Positions 37,709 to 47,135 of a DNA stretch of 64,000 bases are shown here, piece after piece. A model generated the notes under the pieces. That model saw nothing but the letters and a program-made list of their open reading frames with translations. It was not told where the DNA came from and did no database searches. The stretch comes from Brevibacillus fulvus. Its GTDB lineage: Bacteria > Bacillota > Bacilli > Brevibacillales > Brevibacillaceae. The position numbers and the translations under genes were made by a program. Positions within the stretch are counted from its first letter, which is position 1. Every line of letters starts with the position of its first letter. The stretch lies in NCBI RefSeq assembly GCF_016908525.1, contig NZ_JAFBEB010000002.1, positions 62,001 through 126,000 of the forward strand, read 5' to 3'.

Positions 37709-38715
37709 ATCCGTTGACGTTTGACCGCGACAAGCCGCTGGACTTCGTGGCGTTGGGCCGCCTGTGCATTGACCTGAACGCGAATGAGATCAATCGCCCG
37801 ATGGAGGAGACGGTCACTTTCACGAAGTATGTCGGCGGATCTCCGGCCAATATCGCAATCGGGATGGCCCGTTTGGGCATGAAAACAGGTTTTGTCGGGC
37901 GGGTGGCCGACGACCAACTGGGCCGATTCATTGTCCGCTATTTACAGGACAATCAAATTGATACAGCTTCCGTCCTGACCGACCGCTCGGGCAGCGTCAC
38001 GGGGTTGGCTTTTACGGAAATCAAGAGCCCGACAGACTGCAGCATCCTGATGTACCGTGACAATGCCGCCGATCTCAAGCTGGAGCCGCAAGATATTAAT
38101 GAAGAATATCTGAAGCAGGCAAAAGCGATCTTGATTTCGGGGACTGCGTTGGCCAAAAGCCCGTCCCGCGAAGCGATCTTGCTGGCGTTGCATTACGCGC
38201 GCAAGCATGGCGCGGTTGTCTTTTTCGATCTCGACTATCGGCCATACTCCTGGACCTCACCGGCGGAAACGGCGATCTATTACAATCTGGCGGCCGAAAA
38301 GTGCGATGTTCTTATCGGTACGCGCGAAGAATTTTCGATGATGGAACGTTTTGAACGAAATGCCGAGGAGGACGACGAGACGACTGCCCGCAAATGGTTT
38401 GGCTATCAGGCAAGCGTTGTCGTCATCAAACATGGCAAACACGGTTCGATCGCCTATACGCGCCAGGGGGAGCGTTACCCGGGTGTCACGTTCCCGGCCA
38501 AGGTGGTCAAGACATTTGGCGCCGGCGATTCTTATGCCGCCGGTTTCATCTATGGCCTGATGCAAGGCTGGGACATTTCCCGCTCGACGGAATTTGGCGC
38601 GGCTGCCGCCGCAATCGTCATCTCGTCGCACAGCTGCTCCGAGGCGATGCCGACGCAGGAGCAGATTGAAGCGTATATCGCCAAATGCCGCAACGGCGAA
38701 ATTGTCGGCTCCTGA
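37705..38715 (+). CDS. iolC: 5-dehydro-2-deoxygluconokinase IolC
   Basis: A 336-residue PfkB-family kinase that phosphorylates 5-dehydro-2-deoxygluconate. The YVGGSPANIAIGMARLG N-terminal signature and the C-terminal KTFGAGDSYAAGF motif with the catalytic aspartate (about 272-280) are present. ATG 37705 is the one in the ATGA overlap with iolB, with AAGGAGGGAAG before it. Confidence 0.95.
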   Translation: MNPLTFDRDKPLDFVALGRLCIDLNANEINRPMEETVTFTKYVGGSPANIAIGMARLGMKTGFVGRVADDQLGRFIVRYLQDNQIDTASVLTDRSGSVTGLAFTEIKSPTDCSILMYRDNAADLKLEPQDINEEYLKQAKAILISGTALAKSPSREAILLALHYARKHGAVVFFDLDYRPYSWTSPAETAIYYNLAAEKCDVLIGTREEFSMMERFERNAEEDDETTARKWFGYQASVVVIKHGKHGSIAYTRQGERYPGVTFPAKVVKTFGAGDSYAAGFIYGLMQGWDISRSTEFGAAAAAIVISSHSCSEAMPTQEQIEAYIAKCRNGEIVGS

Positions 38716-38745
38716 AAACCGAAGCAGAGAAAGGGGAAGGACGCA

Positions 38746-40206
38746 ATGAATCGTGCAACAAGTGCCCAAGTCGTCAGAAACTTTATCGGCGGGCGGTGGG
38801 TGCCTGCCGCTTCTTCGCAAACGGAAGTCGTGCCAAATCCGGCTACGGGCGAGGTGCTTGCCCATGTGCCGCTGTCGTCGCGCAACGATCTGGAGATGGC
38901 GGTGGCTGCGGCCAAGGAAGCCTACCGCGCATGGAGCCAAACGGCCGTCCCGCGGCGCGCCCGGATTTTGTTCAAATATCAGCAGCTTTTGGTCGAACAT
39001 TGGGAAGAGCTCGCCAAATTGGTCACGTTGGAAAATGGCAAAAGCTACAACGAAGCATACGGCGAAGTCCAGCGCGGGATCGAATGTGTCGAATTTGCCG
39101 CAGGAGCCCCCACGCTGATGATGGGCAGACAGCTTCCGGATATTGCCACAGGGATCGAGTCTGGGATGTATCGCTATCCGGTCGGGATTGTCGGCGGGAT
39201 TACCCCATTCAACTTCCCGATGATGGTTCCTTGCTGGATGTTCCCGCTGGCGATCGCTTGCGGCAATACGTTTGTGCTGAAACCATCGGAGCGGACACCG
39301 CTGACGGTCAATCGTCTGGCTGAACTGTTCCAGCAAGCGGGTCTGCCCGATGGCGTGCTGAATGTCGTCCACGGTGCCCACGATGTGGTGAACGGGCTGT
39401 TGGATCACGCCGATGTCAAGGCGATCTCGTTTGTCGGGTCGCAGCCGGTTGGCGAATATGTGTATAAAACGGCGGCGGCCAATGGCAAACGGGTGCAAGC
39501 GTTGACTGGAGCGAAAAATCATTCGATCGTGATGCCGGATGCGGACCTGGAGCATGCCGTCCAGCAAATCACCACGGCCGCCTTTGGTTCTGCCGGTGAA
39601 CGGTGCATGGCCGCTTCGGTGGTCGTGGCCGTGGGCGAAATCGCCGATCTGCTGGTGGAAAAGCTCAGCAGCGCCGCAAATGAATTGAAAATCGGCAATG
39701 GACTGGAGCAGGATGTCTTTCTCGGTCCGGTGATCCGTGACGCCCATAAAGAACGGACGCTTCGCTATATCGAACGGGGCGAGCGGGAAGGAGCTGTGCT
39801 CGTGCGGGACGGGCGAGCGGATGCGGCTGGCGGCCAGCCTGGCTATTTTCTCGGTCCCACCATCTTTGACCGGGTGACAACCGAAATGACGATCTGGCAA
39901 GACGAGATTTTTGCTCCGGTGCTGTCCGTCGTCCGTGTCGCTACATTGGATGAGGCGATTCAGCTGACCAATCAATCCCGTTTTGCCAATGGCGCCTGCA
40001 TTTACACGCAAAATGGCAGCCATGTGCGCAAGTTTCGCGAGGAGATTGATGCCGGCATGTTAGGGGTGAATCTGGGGGTACCCGCACCGATGGCCTTTTT
40101 TCCATTCTCGGGATGGAAACATTCGTTTTACGGGGACCTCCATGCCAACGGTACAGACGGCGTAGAGTTTTATACACGCAAAAAAATGGTCACCGCCCGT
40201 TGGTAG
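38746..40206 (+). CDS. iolA: Methylmalonate-semialdehyde/malonate-semialdehyde dehydrogenase IolA
   Basis: A 486-residue CoA-acylating aldehyde dehydrogenase that oxidises malonate semialdehyde to acetyl-CoA in inositol catabolism. The [16 protein letters not shown] segment and nucleophile Cys in AGERCMAAS (about 287) are diagnostic. ATG 38746 has GAAAGGGGAAGG upstream. It lies 30 bases after iolC. Confidence 0.95.
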   Translation: MNRATSAQVVRNFIGGRWVPAASSQTEVVPNPATGEVLAHVPLSSRNDLEMAVAAAKEAYRAWSQTAVPRRARILFKYQQLLVEHWEELAKLVTLENGKSYNEAYGEVQRGIECVEFAAGAPTLMMGRQLPDIATGIESGMYRYPVGIVGGITPFNFPMMVPCWMFPLAIACGNTFVLKPSERTPLTVNRLAELFQQAGLPDGVLNVVHGAHDVVNGLLDHADVKAISFVGSQPVGEYVYKTAAANGKRVQALTGAKNHSIVMPDADLEHAVQQITTAAFGSAGERCMAASVVVAVGEIADLLVEKLSSAANELKIGNGLEQDVFLGPVIRDAHKERTLRYIERGEREGAVLVRDGRADAAGGQPGYFLGPTIFDRVTTEMTIWQDEIFAPVLSVVRVATLDEAIQLTNQSRFANGACIYTQNGSHVRKFREEIDAGMLGVNLGVPAPMAFFPFSGWKHSFYGDLHANGTDGVEFYTRKKMVTARW

Positions 40207-40230
40207 GATGTTCAGAAAGGATGAGCACGC

Positions 40231-41109
40231 ATGCCCCTGGTTTCAATGACGGACATGTTGCGCAAAGCGATGGAGCAAAACTATGCGGTCGGCCATTTCA
40301 ACCTGGGCAATTTGGAATTTGCCCAAGCCATTTTGCAGGCTGCACAAGAGGAAAGCGCACCGGTGATCGTCGCGGTTAGTCCCGGCTATTTCCATCATCT
40401 CGGCGGATTGACGGTAGCGGCCACGCTGGTCAGGGCGCTGATCGAGGAATACAAGATCACCGTTCCGGTGGCGCTCCATCTCGACCACGGCCAATCTTTT
40501 GCACAATGCCTGCAGGCGATCAAGGCCGGGTTTACCTCGGTGATGATCGATGCCTCCCACTTTCCGCTAAACACCAATATTGCCGTTACCCGCAAAGTGG
40601 TCGAGGCAGCGCACGCCTTGGGCGTATCGGTGGAAGCCGAACTGGGCCGGATTGGCGGGCAGGAGGATGATCTGTATGTGGCGGAGCCGGATGCCTGGTA
40701 CGCTAGTCCGGAAGAGTGTCAGCTGCTGGTGCAGGAGACCGGGGTCGACTGTCTGGCCCCTGCCCTCGGTTCTGTTCATGGGCTTTATCGCGGAGAGCCC
40801 AAACTCGGATTTTCCCGCATGGAGCAAATCCGGCGGTTAACGGGTGTTCCGCTTGTTTTGCACGGCGGCAGCGGAATTCCTGCCGAACAGATCGCCCGGG
40901 CCATTTCGTTGGGCACAGCGAAAATCAATGTCAATACCGAGAATCAGCTGGCCGCTGTTCAAGCGATTCAAAAGCAGCTGGCGGAACAACCGGGACTGTA
41001 TGATCCGCGGCAATATATGGGAGCGGCGCGGGAAGCGATGAAGGACGCGGTCAAAGCGAAAATCCGCCAATTCGGCTGCTGCGGAAAAGCGGAAAGGATG
41101 CCATTGTGA
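40231..41109 (+). CDS. iolJ: 6-phospho-5-dehydro-2-deoxy-D-gluconate aldolase IolJ
   Basis: A 292-residue class II (zinc) fructose-bisphosphate-aldolase-family protein. HLDHGQSF (about 83-90), EAELGRIGG, SVHGLYRGEP and LHGGSGIP carry the zinc and phosphate sites. In this operon it should split phosphorylated dehydrodeoxygluconate into dihydroxyacetone phosphate and malonate semialdehyde. Its stop overlaps the MFS start as GTGA. Confidence 0.93.
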   Translation: MPLVSMTDMLRKAMEQNYAVGHFNLGNLEFAQAILQAAQEESAPVIVAVSPGYFHHLGGLTVAATLVRALIEEYKITVPVALHLDHGQSFAQCLQAIKAGFTSVMIDASHFPLNTNIAVTRKVVEAAHALGVSVEAELGRIGGQEDDLYVAEPDAWYASPEECQLLVQETGVDCLAPALGSVHGLYRGEPKLGFSRMEQIRRLTGVPLVLHGGSGIPAEQIARAISLGTAKINVNTENQLAAVQAIQKQLAEQPGLYDPRQYMGAAREAMKDAVKAKIRQFGCCGKAERMPL

Positions 41110-42275
41110 GAACGATTCAGCTGCGGTTTTTGCTGATCACTTTCGCGTTTTGGTTTTCCCATTATGTATATCTGCCGATGCTGGCTCCCTACCTGAAAGA
41201 GCGGGGCGCCAACTATGCTTACGTCGGGCTTGTGCTGGCCAGTTACGGGGTGTTGCAAGTCTTATTGCGTCTGCCGCTGGGGATCGTATCTGACTTCAAG
41301 CAAATTCGCCTCCCGTTTGTCCGGTGGGGAGTGTTCGCCGGGATGGTCAGTGCGTTGGGCTTTGCCGTTACTGACGGTTTGGGCTGGTCGCTCGTTTGGC
41401 GGACATTGGCTGGTCTGTCGGCCGCCACCTGGGTTGTCTTTACTGTTACTTACTTGAGCCATTATCAAAAGGAGGAAGCGGCCAAAGCGATGGGGATGAT
41501 CCAGTTTGTCTCCGTCCTCTCCCAGTTGCTGGCGATGGTGGCCAGCGGCTATTTGGTCGACCTTTGGGGCTGGCGATCTGTTTTTGTAGCCGGAGCAGGC
41601 ATAGGAGCGATCGGGTTTGTTTTGACGTTGGCGGAGCGGGACCGGCAAGCCAGAAGCGAGCGCCCCGTCGACATCAGTCAATTGGCGGGCGTGTTGAAAG
41701 AGCAGCGGCTGATCCGGCTCTCCTGGCTGACTTTGCTGGCGCATTGCATCCTGTTCAGCACAATCTACGGCTTTTTGCCCGCGTACGCCCTTTCTTTGGG
41801 ATGCGGCGAGAGCGCCGTCAGCTACCTGGTCGTTTCGTTTATGGTTCCGCACGCCATTTCCTCCATTTTGACGGCAAGCACAATCGTCCCCCGCTTGGGA
41901 ACATGGGGCACCCTGATCGGCGGGTTTCTTGGATCGGCGCTGTCTTTGCTGCTGATTCCGCTCGGCCCGCATCTCCTCTGGCTTTGTCTGACCCAGTTGC
42001 TTAACGGTTTTGCGTTAGGCATGGTGCTTCCTTTACTGATGGGCATGGTTGGACAGACGGTGTCGGCGGAAAAGCGGGCAACCGCGATGGGATTTTTTCA
42101 GACTTTGTTGGCGATCGGGATTTTTAGCGGCCCGTTTCTGGCTGGTGGCTTCAATCATCTGTATGGCTTGTTCGGCGGATTTGTATTCGCCGGTCTGGTC
42201 GGTTTGTTAGGTGCCGGTTTGGCGATTCAGTGGAGATTCCGAGATTCATCCCTGTCCAAAGTGAACCGTAAGTAG
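41106..42275 (+). CDS. MFS transporter at the end of the inositol operon
   Basis: A 389-residue major facilitator protein with about 12 membrane segments. The GIVSDFKQIRLP loop after helix 2 is the family GxxSDrxGrr-like motif. GTG 41106 overlaps iolJ (GTGA). It is not clearly of the IolT/IolF sugar-porter type and may import or export an inositol-related compound. Being coupled to iolJ it is certainly expressed with the pathway. Confidence 0.8.
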   Translation: MRTIQLRFLLITFAFWFSHYVYLPMLAPYLKERGANYAYVGLVLASYGVLQVLLRLPLGIVSDFKQIRLPFVRWGVFAGMVSALGFAVTDGLGWSLVWRTLAGLSAATWVVFTVTYLSHYQKEEAAKAMGMIQFVSVLSQLLAMVASGYLVDLWGWRSVFVAGAGIGAIGFVLTLAERDRQARSERPVDISQLAGVLKEQRLIRLSWLTLLAHCILFSTIYGFLPAYALSLGCGESAVSYLVVSFMVPHAISSILTASTIVPRLGTWGTLIGGFLGSALSLLLIPLGPHLLWLCLTQLLNGFALGMVLPLLMGMVGQTVSAEKRATAMGFFQTLLAIGIFSGPFLAGGFNHLYGLFGGFVFAGLVGLLGAGLAIQWRFRDSSLSKVNRK

Positions 42276-42286
42276 TATGCAGCAAT

Positions 42287-42320
42287 AAAAATTCCTGGTG
42301 CGTCTGACCCAGGAATTTTT
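42287..42320 (+). terminator. Strong terminator of the iol operon
   Basis: A 12-base perfect stem (42287-42298 with 42309-42320) with an A-rich 5' and T-rich 3' arm. It separates the iol operon from the chemoreceptor gene. Confidence 0.9.
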
Positions 42321-42429
42321 ATGTTTGAAAGCGTCTTTGGAACCAATAGAAAGTGCAGTCAGAAGTTACGTTAGGAGCCAAGACATGGTATATTTAGTAA
42401 GACTCAAAAAAATCGAAGGAGTGTAAAAA

Positions 42430-44139
42430 GTGCTACATAGACTAAGTGTTACAAAAAAATTGCTACTTCTCATCTTCTCCTTTGTGATTTTTTTATTGTG
42501 GATGGCGGTAACGGGATATTATTATACCGAAAATATGGCCAAATTCTCCAAATCGATGTATGAGGACAATCTGTTGCCGATCCAATTGGTTGATGAGATC
42601 CGCATCAATAACCGCGCCATCGACAATTCCTTGATGGAGTTGCTGATCAACGAAGATCGGTCGCTCAATCAAAACCTCGGCAAAGAAATTGACGACAATT
42701 TTGCCGAAAACGAAGAAACATTTGCGGCATATAAAGCCACTCAATTAACAGCAGAAGAACAGGCCAAGTTTGCAGAGTTTACAGAGAAGTATACCCAATT
42801 GCAACAATCTGTCAGACGCGTGCAAGAGCTTGGCTTAAACAACGAGAAAGCGGCAGCTTATCAATTGTATTCGACAGAAACGAAACCGCTGCGCGTTGAA
42901 GTCAATGCGTTGGCCCAGCAAATCGGCAAAATAAACGAAGACATGGCCAGTCAGGCAAACGCTTTGACGGAGACGGAACATCTGCGCGCTACCTCCATCA
43001 TTATTATCGTGCTGATCTTGGCCGTTGTAATCGCCGTTGCCATCGCCACCTATATTTCCCGGCTGATCGCCCAACCGATCGGCAAGTTGTCTGAAGCGGC
43101 GCAACAATTGGCCGCCTACAATCTGGCCATCGACCCGATCAAGGTGAAAAATCAGGACGAAATTGGCGTACTGGCCCGTTCATTTAATCAAATGATTGTG
43201 AATTTGCGCCAAATTGTCAACCAGGTAAGTACGAATGCGGAGCAAGTGGCCGCCGCTTCAGAAGAGTTGAACGCCAGCGCGGAGCAAACCGGTCAGGCTA
43301 CCGAGCATATTGCCTCCACCGTGCAGGAAGTCACCGCAGGGGCGGAACAGCAGCTGCAGAGCGTCAATCAGAGCTTGCAAGTGGTGAACCAGGCCATCGC
43401 GAATATGGAGATCATCGCCAAAAATGCCGAAGATGTGACCGACATTGCCAAACGGGCAGTGCAACGGGCCACATCCGGCGGCGAGTCGGTGAAAACAGTC
43501 GTCACCCAAATGAATACGATCAACCAAACCGTACTCGAATCGGCTGCCGTCGTCAAAGTATTGGGCGATCGTTCACAGGAAATCAGTCAAATTATTGAAG
43601 TGATTACCGGCATTGCCGCACAGACCAATTTGCTCGCCCTGAATGCGGCGATTGAAGCGGCGCGCGCTGGCGAGCATGGCAGAGGGTTTGCGGTAGTGGC
43701 CGATGAAGTGCGAAAGCTGGCCGAACAATCTTCCGCGTCGGCGGAACGAATTTCCCAGCTCATCTCCCTGATTCAGGAGGAAATCATCCAAACGGTCAGC
43801 GCCATGGATACCGCCACCGCGGAAGTTGCCAACGGTATGGTGACGGTTCAAGCGGTCGGGGAGACCTTTAAACATATCCATGAGAACATTAACGAAGTGA
43901 CGCAGGAGATTACGGAAGTAACAGAGGCGATCGTCAAGGCGTCCGCCGGCAGCGAGCAATTGGGCGAATTGATGAACCATGTGGCTGCGATCGCCAACGA
44001 GTCTGCGGCCGGTACGCAAACCGTTTCCGCCGCGACGGAAGAACAGTTGGCTTCGATGGAAGAAATTACGGCGTCGGCGCATTCGCTGGCAAAACGGGCC
44101 GAAGAATTGCTTAGCCTGATCAACCAATTTAAACGATAA
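42430..44139 (+). CDS. Methyl-accepting chemotaxis protein
   Basis: A 569-residue chemoreceptor. A membrane segment at about 12-30 is followed by an extracytoplasmic four-helix-bundle sensor, a second membrane segment at about 190-210, a HAMP domain and the cytoplasmic signalling domain with the conserved tip [20 protein letters not shown]-type sequence (around 395-415). GTG 42430 has GAAGGAGTG upstream. Its position behind the iol operon hints at sensing a related compound, but the terminator shows separate transcription. Confidence 0.93.
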   Translation: MLHRLSVTKKLLLLIFSFVIFLLWMAVTGYYYTENMAKFSKSMYEDNLLPIQLVDEIRINNRAIDNSLMELLINEDRSLNQNLGKEIDDNFAENEETFAAYKATQLTAEEQAKFAEFTEKYTQLQQSVRRVQELGLNNEKAAAYQLYSTETKPLRVEVNALAQQIGKINEDMASQANALTETEHLRATSIIIIVLILAVVIAVAIATYISRLIAQPIGKLSEAAQQLAAYNLAIDPIKVKNQDEIGVLARSFNQMIVNLRQIVNQVSTNAEQVAAASEELNASAEQTGQATEHIASTVQEVTAGAEQQLQSVNQSLQVVNQAIANMEIIAKNAEDVTDIAKRAVQRATSGGESVKTVVTQMNTINQTVLESAAVVKVLGDRSQEISQIIEVITGIAAQTNLLALNAAIEAARAGEHGRGFAVVADEVRKLAEQSSASAERISQLISLIQEEIIQTVSAMDTATAEVANGMVTVQAVGETFKHIHENINEVTQEITEVTEAIVKASAGSEQLGELMNHVAAIANESAAGTQTVSAATEEQLASMEEITASAHSLAKRAEELLSLINQFKR

Positions 44140-44152
44140 ACGGTTCCGCCAA

Positions 44153-44182
44153 GGGGCGTCCTTTTCAGAAGGGACGCCTTTT
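44153..44182 (+). terminator. Terminator of the chemoreceptor gene
   Basis: GGCGTCC (44155-44161) pairs with GGACGCC (44172-44178), extended by A/T pairs and followed by TTTTC. Confidence 0.75.
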
Positions 44183-44269
44183 CGGCGTTTTTGCGGATGG
44201 AACGGCACATAAACGATTGATCAACGTGCATGCTAAGGGCAAAGCGACGCGGAAAGGGAGAATGAATCG

Positions 44270-44566
44270 ATGAAGGTGTTTGTGGCTGTTCCGGGAGAAG
44301 CGGTCAAGGTTCAGGAAATGGCTCCTGAGCACAGTGTCCTGCAGGAAAAGCTGGGGGGATCGCTTGAGTGTATCCAGCTTGGCAATCAACTTACCTTATA
44401 CTGCAATCAAGACGGGAATGAAGAAGATTTACCCGTCAATCCACATTTTGCCCGAGGGATTATCAAAGGGCCGCTAATCATTGCCAAAACAAGTCACGAT
44501 GGAAAGATGACAGATCTGACAGAGCAAGATATTCATTATATTCAGAGCCAATTTATCCGTCTTTAA
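44270..44566 (+). CDS. Small DUF3846-like protein
   Basis: A 98-residue soluble protein with ATG 44270 preceded by AAAGGGAG. The pattern (a short beta opening, CIQLGNQLTLYCNQDG, then NPHFARGIIKGPLIIAK) resembles DUF3846 proteins, which are common on plasmids and phages and have no known function. It stands alone between the chemoreceptor terminator and the pseudogene. Confidence 0.6.
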   Translation: MKVFVAVPGEAVKVQEMAPEHSVLQEKLGGSLECIQLGNQLTLYCNQDGNEEDLPVNPHFARGIIKGPLIIAKTSHDGKMTDLTEQDIHYIQSQFIRL

Positions 44567-44671
44567 ACAAACCGTTCCTGTTGCGCCACTTCCTCACTTT
44601 GATTGGCCGTTCGAAAGCGTGGGAGAGTTACTGACTGTTGTAACGCAGACTTTCCAAAAGAGTAGTGAGGA

Positions 44672-44866
44672 GTGAAGCTGCAACTGGCCTTGAATTTGGT
44701 TGATATCCCGGGAGCAGACTGGTTGTAGAAGCGGCCGAGTATATCAAATTGTGGAGAGCGACACACTCGTCGCTATAAATAAGCGTCAGCGGGCGCATAA
44801 GGAAGTCAAGGAAGCTTTTCTCAATCCGAAGTATGGGCCGACCTGAAGTTTACGGATGCTGCCAAT
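44672..44866 (+). pseudogene. Degraded 3-hexulose-6-phosphate synthase-type gene (hxlA/ulaD-like remnant)
   Basis: GTG 44672, with GTGAGGA before it, starts KLQLALNLVDIPGA, followed in another frame by LVVEAAEYIK, then in a third by IVESDTLVAINKRQRAHKEVKEAF, then VWADLKFTDAAN. Joined in order, these pieces match the first 75 or so residues of hexulose-6-phosphate synthase (HxlA) and its relative 3-keto-L-gulonate-6-phosphate decarboxylase, including the active-site ADLK motif. At least three frameshifts and an in-frame TAG are present, and the rest of the about 210-residue gene is missing, cut near the end of the opposing MFS gene. HxlA fixes formaldehyde; UlaD works in ascorbate catabolism. 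Confidence 0.75.
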
Positions 44867-44923
44867 GTGCAGGACGGATGGTTTTCGCTATCCGCCCCGC
44901 ATTTGTTTTTGTCAGAAAAGCTA

Positions 44924-46234
44924 TCACGCTGATTTGGCAATTGGCTTCTTCAAAAACACTCCGTAAGACAAAGCGCCGAGAAGCAGGAGTCCTGCCCCCA
45001 TCAAAAAGACATTGTTAAAGCTTCCGGTTGCATCGAGAATATAACCGGTGGCAATCGGAGCGAGTGCAGCCCCTAAAAATCCGCCAAAATTCTGGATGGC
45101 TCCCAGAGACGAAACCTGATCAGCCGGTGCAATGTCAGCTGCCAGTGTCCATATGACCCCGGAAGGGAGCTGTGAGGCAAAATAACCGATCGTTAAAAGC
45201 AGAATGCTGAGCGTTGTATTGTCGATAAACGGAATCGGCGCCACTGATGCCGCGGCCAAAATCGCTCCGCCAACGATTGGAAATTTACGGGACGTTACGG
45301 GATTTACGCCCTTGCGAATAAAGAAGTCGGAAATCATTCCGCCGATCAGAACTCCAATAATTCCGGCAAAAAACGGGATGGATGCGATCCAGCCGGTTTC
45401 CTTAAGTGTGAAGCCTTGTTCTTTTTCGAGATAACTCGGGAGCCAGGTCAGATATACCCAGATGGTAAACATGATGCCGAAATTTCCGATTATCATAAAC
45501 CAGGTGCTTTTATGTTTGAACAAAGAACCCCAATTGCCAGATGAAGCTTTTGCTTGCCGGTTGTTCTCGGCAGACTCTTCTGTCAATTCCATCGCTTTGA
45601 TCAGCGTTTGCTCCGCTAGCGTCGGATCGCGGTATACCTTTAACCAAATCAGCATAATGATGATTCCTGCCGCCCCAACAAAGAGGAACATGCCTCGCCA
45701 CGTCATTGTCAGCATGAGAATGGTTAGTAAAGGAGGCGCTATGGCATTGGCAATCTGAGAACCGGTATTAATGATGGATGTCGGCAGTCCGCGCTCGCTT
45801 TTGGAAAACCAGCGTTCTGCCACTTTTAGTCCGGAAGTAAAAAAGGGCGATTCGGATACCCCGAGCAGAATGCGCAGAGCATACAGCATAGAAAACGAAT
45901 TAACAAAGGCGCTGACGATTGTTGCCACGGACCATAAACCAGAAGCCCACGCAAACATTTTCTTTGGTCCAAGCTTGTCGACAAGCCATCCGGCCGGAAG
46001 ATTCGCCAGTGCATATGGCCAAAGAAATGCAGACAGAAGCAAGCCCATCTGGGTAGAAGATAACCCAAATTCCGCTGCGATTGTCGTGTTGGCAATGCTT
46101 AGGTTTGAGCGGTCGAGATAATTGACTACCGCTCCAAGCAGGAGCAGAAGAATAATCCCCCAGCGCAAACGTATTTTTTTCGTGTGAACAGCTTGTGGAG
46201 CCGTTGAGGTTATTGGTTTTGCCACAATGGTCAC
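44924..46234 (-). CDS. MFS transporter, anion:cation symporter family (hexuronate/aldarate type)
   Basis: A 436-residue MFS protein of the ExuT/GudP/DgoT group. The NYLDRSNLSIANTTIAAEFGLS first-helix stretch, WPYALANLPAGWLVDKLGPKK loop motif and about 12 hydrophobic segments are typical. Members import hexuronates, glucarate, galactarate or galactonate with protons. With a KDPG-type aldolase and IclR regulator upstream on the same strand, a sugar-acid substrate is likely. A cre-like palindrome lies about 35 bases before its start. Confidence 0.88.
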   Translation of the reverse strand: MTIVAKPITSTAPQAVHTKKIRLRWGIILLLLLGAVVNYLDRSNLSIANTTIAAEFGLSSTQMGLLLSAFLWPYALANLPAGWLVDKLGPKKMFAWASGLWSVATIVSAFVNSFSMLYALRILLGVSESPFFTSGLKVAERWFSKSERGLPTSIINTGSQIANAIAPPLLTILMLTMTWRGMFLFVGAAGIIIMLIWLKVYRDPTLAEQTLIKAMELTEESAENNRQAKASSGNWGSLFKHKSTWFMIIGNFGIMFTIWVYLTWLPSYLEKEQGFTLKETGWIASIPFFAGIIGVLIGGMISDFFIRKGVNPVTSRKFPIVGGAILAAASVAPIPFIDNTTLSILLLTIGYFASQLPSGVIWTLAADIAPADQVSSLGAIQNFGGFLGAALAPIATGYILDATGSFNNVFLMGAGLLLLGALSYGVFLKKPIAKSA

Positions 46235-46268
46235 TCTCCTTAAAGTAGTTAGGTTAGCTCTGCTCCAA

Positions 46269-46283
46269 TGTGAAGCGCTTACA
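46269..46283 (-). promoter_or_regulatory. Cre-like palindrome upstream of the sugar-acid transporter
   Basis: Read on the minus strand, TGTAAGCGCTTCACA is close to the CcpA cre consensus but one base too long. It lies in the 209-base gap before the transporter gene. A second perfect palindrome, ACGAATA-TTG-TATTCGT, is at 46318-46334. Confidence 0.45.
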
Positions 46284-46443
46284 AACAGACCAAACGATTT
46301 AGTTAATGAAATAACGGACGAATATTGTATTCGTTTTCACAAATGTTGATATATGAGTCAAGCTTTTCTGTTTGTTATACGGATTCACAACGATTCATGT
46401 ATTACTGGAACAAATCGCTGTGAATCGCATCCACCTGAACAGT

Positions 46444-47088
46444 TTAACGGGCTGCAGCAACCGCTTGCAGAAATTCTTCCGCTGCAGCGGTCACCTTGCG
46501 ATAGTCACCATCGGCTCTGGCAGCTTTCGTGATGTAGCTTCCCACACCGACAGCAATACAGCCGGCTTTCAGCCATTCATGCACATTTTGCGGTGTCACG
46601 CCGCCGGTTGGAACGATCGGCGCTTGCGGTAGCGGGGCTGTCATCGCTTTTACATAGCGAGGGCCAACTGACTCTGCTGGAAACAGCTTGATCAAATCGG
46701 CTCCTGCTTCCAGTGTTTCAACCATTTCTGTCGCTGTAAATGCGCCACTGATGGTAACAGCCTGGTAACGGTTGGCCATTTTTATCATTTCCGGATTCAG
46801 CTGCGGACTAACCAGCAGCTCGGCCCCGGCCATAATCGCGGCTCGAGCGGTCTCACCATCCAAAATAGTTCCAGCTCCCACTACGATATCCCGTGCAGAG
46901 TATTTGTTTACCAAAGTTTTGATGATCTCAAGCGCGCCGGGAACACTCATCGTAATCTCCAACACTTTAATTCCTCCGGCAATCGCAGCATCTGCAACTT
47001 TTAATGCCTCTTCCTCATCGTCAGAACGAATAATCAGCACGATACCGGTATCCGCTATCTTGCGCAGGTTTTCCAGTTTTCTCCACAT
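46444..47088 (-). CDS. KDPG/KHG-family aldolase
   Basis: A 214-residue class I aldolase of the 2-dehydro-3-deoxy-phosphogluconate/4-hydroxy-2-oxoglutarate family. E44 in LEIT, the GAGTILD stretch and the Schiff-base lysine K134 in LIKLFPAE are present. ATG 47088 is chosen for GAGGAGG 8 bases upstream; an earlier ATG at 47115 would put the site inside the coding region. It cleaves 2-keto-3-deoxy-6-phospho sugar acids to pyruvate and glyceraldehyde 3-phosphate. It is transcribed with the IclR gene 47 bases upstream. Confidence 0.88.
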   Translation of the reverse strand: MWRKLENLRKIADTGIVLIIRSDDEEEALKVADAAIAGGIKVLEITMSVPGALEIIKTLVNKYSARDIVVGAGTILDGETARAAIMAGAELLVSPQLNPEMIKMANRYQAVTISGAFTATEMVETLEAGADLIKLFPAESVGPRYVKAMTAPLPQAPIVPTGGVTPQNVHEWLKAGCIAVGVGSYITKAARADGDYRKVTAAAEEFLQAVAAAR

Positions 47089-47135
47089 GACTTTTTCCTC
47101 CTCATTCTTCTCCAAACAGTGATTCAGCCGCTTTG

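Noticed and set aside
38257-40023. A 588-residue open frame on the minus strand opposite iolC-iolA
   Set aside because: It lies antisense to two clearly identified iol genes, has no ribosome binding site or recognisable motif, and its composition is what an antisense frame of GC-rich codons gives.
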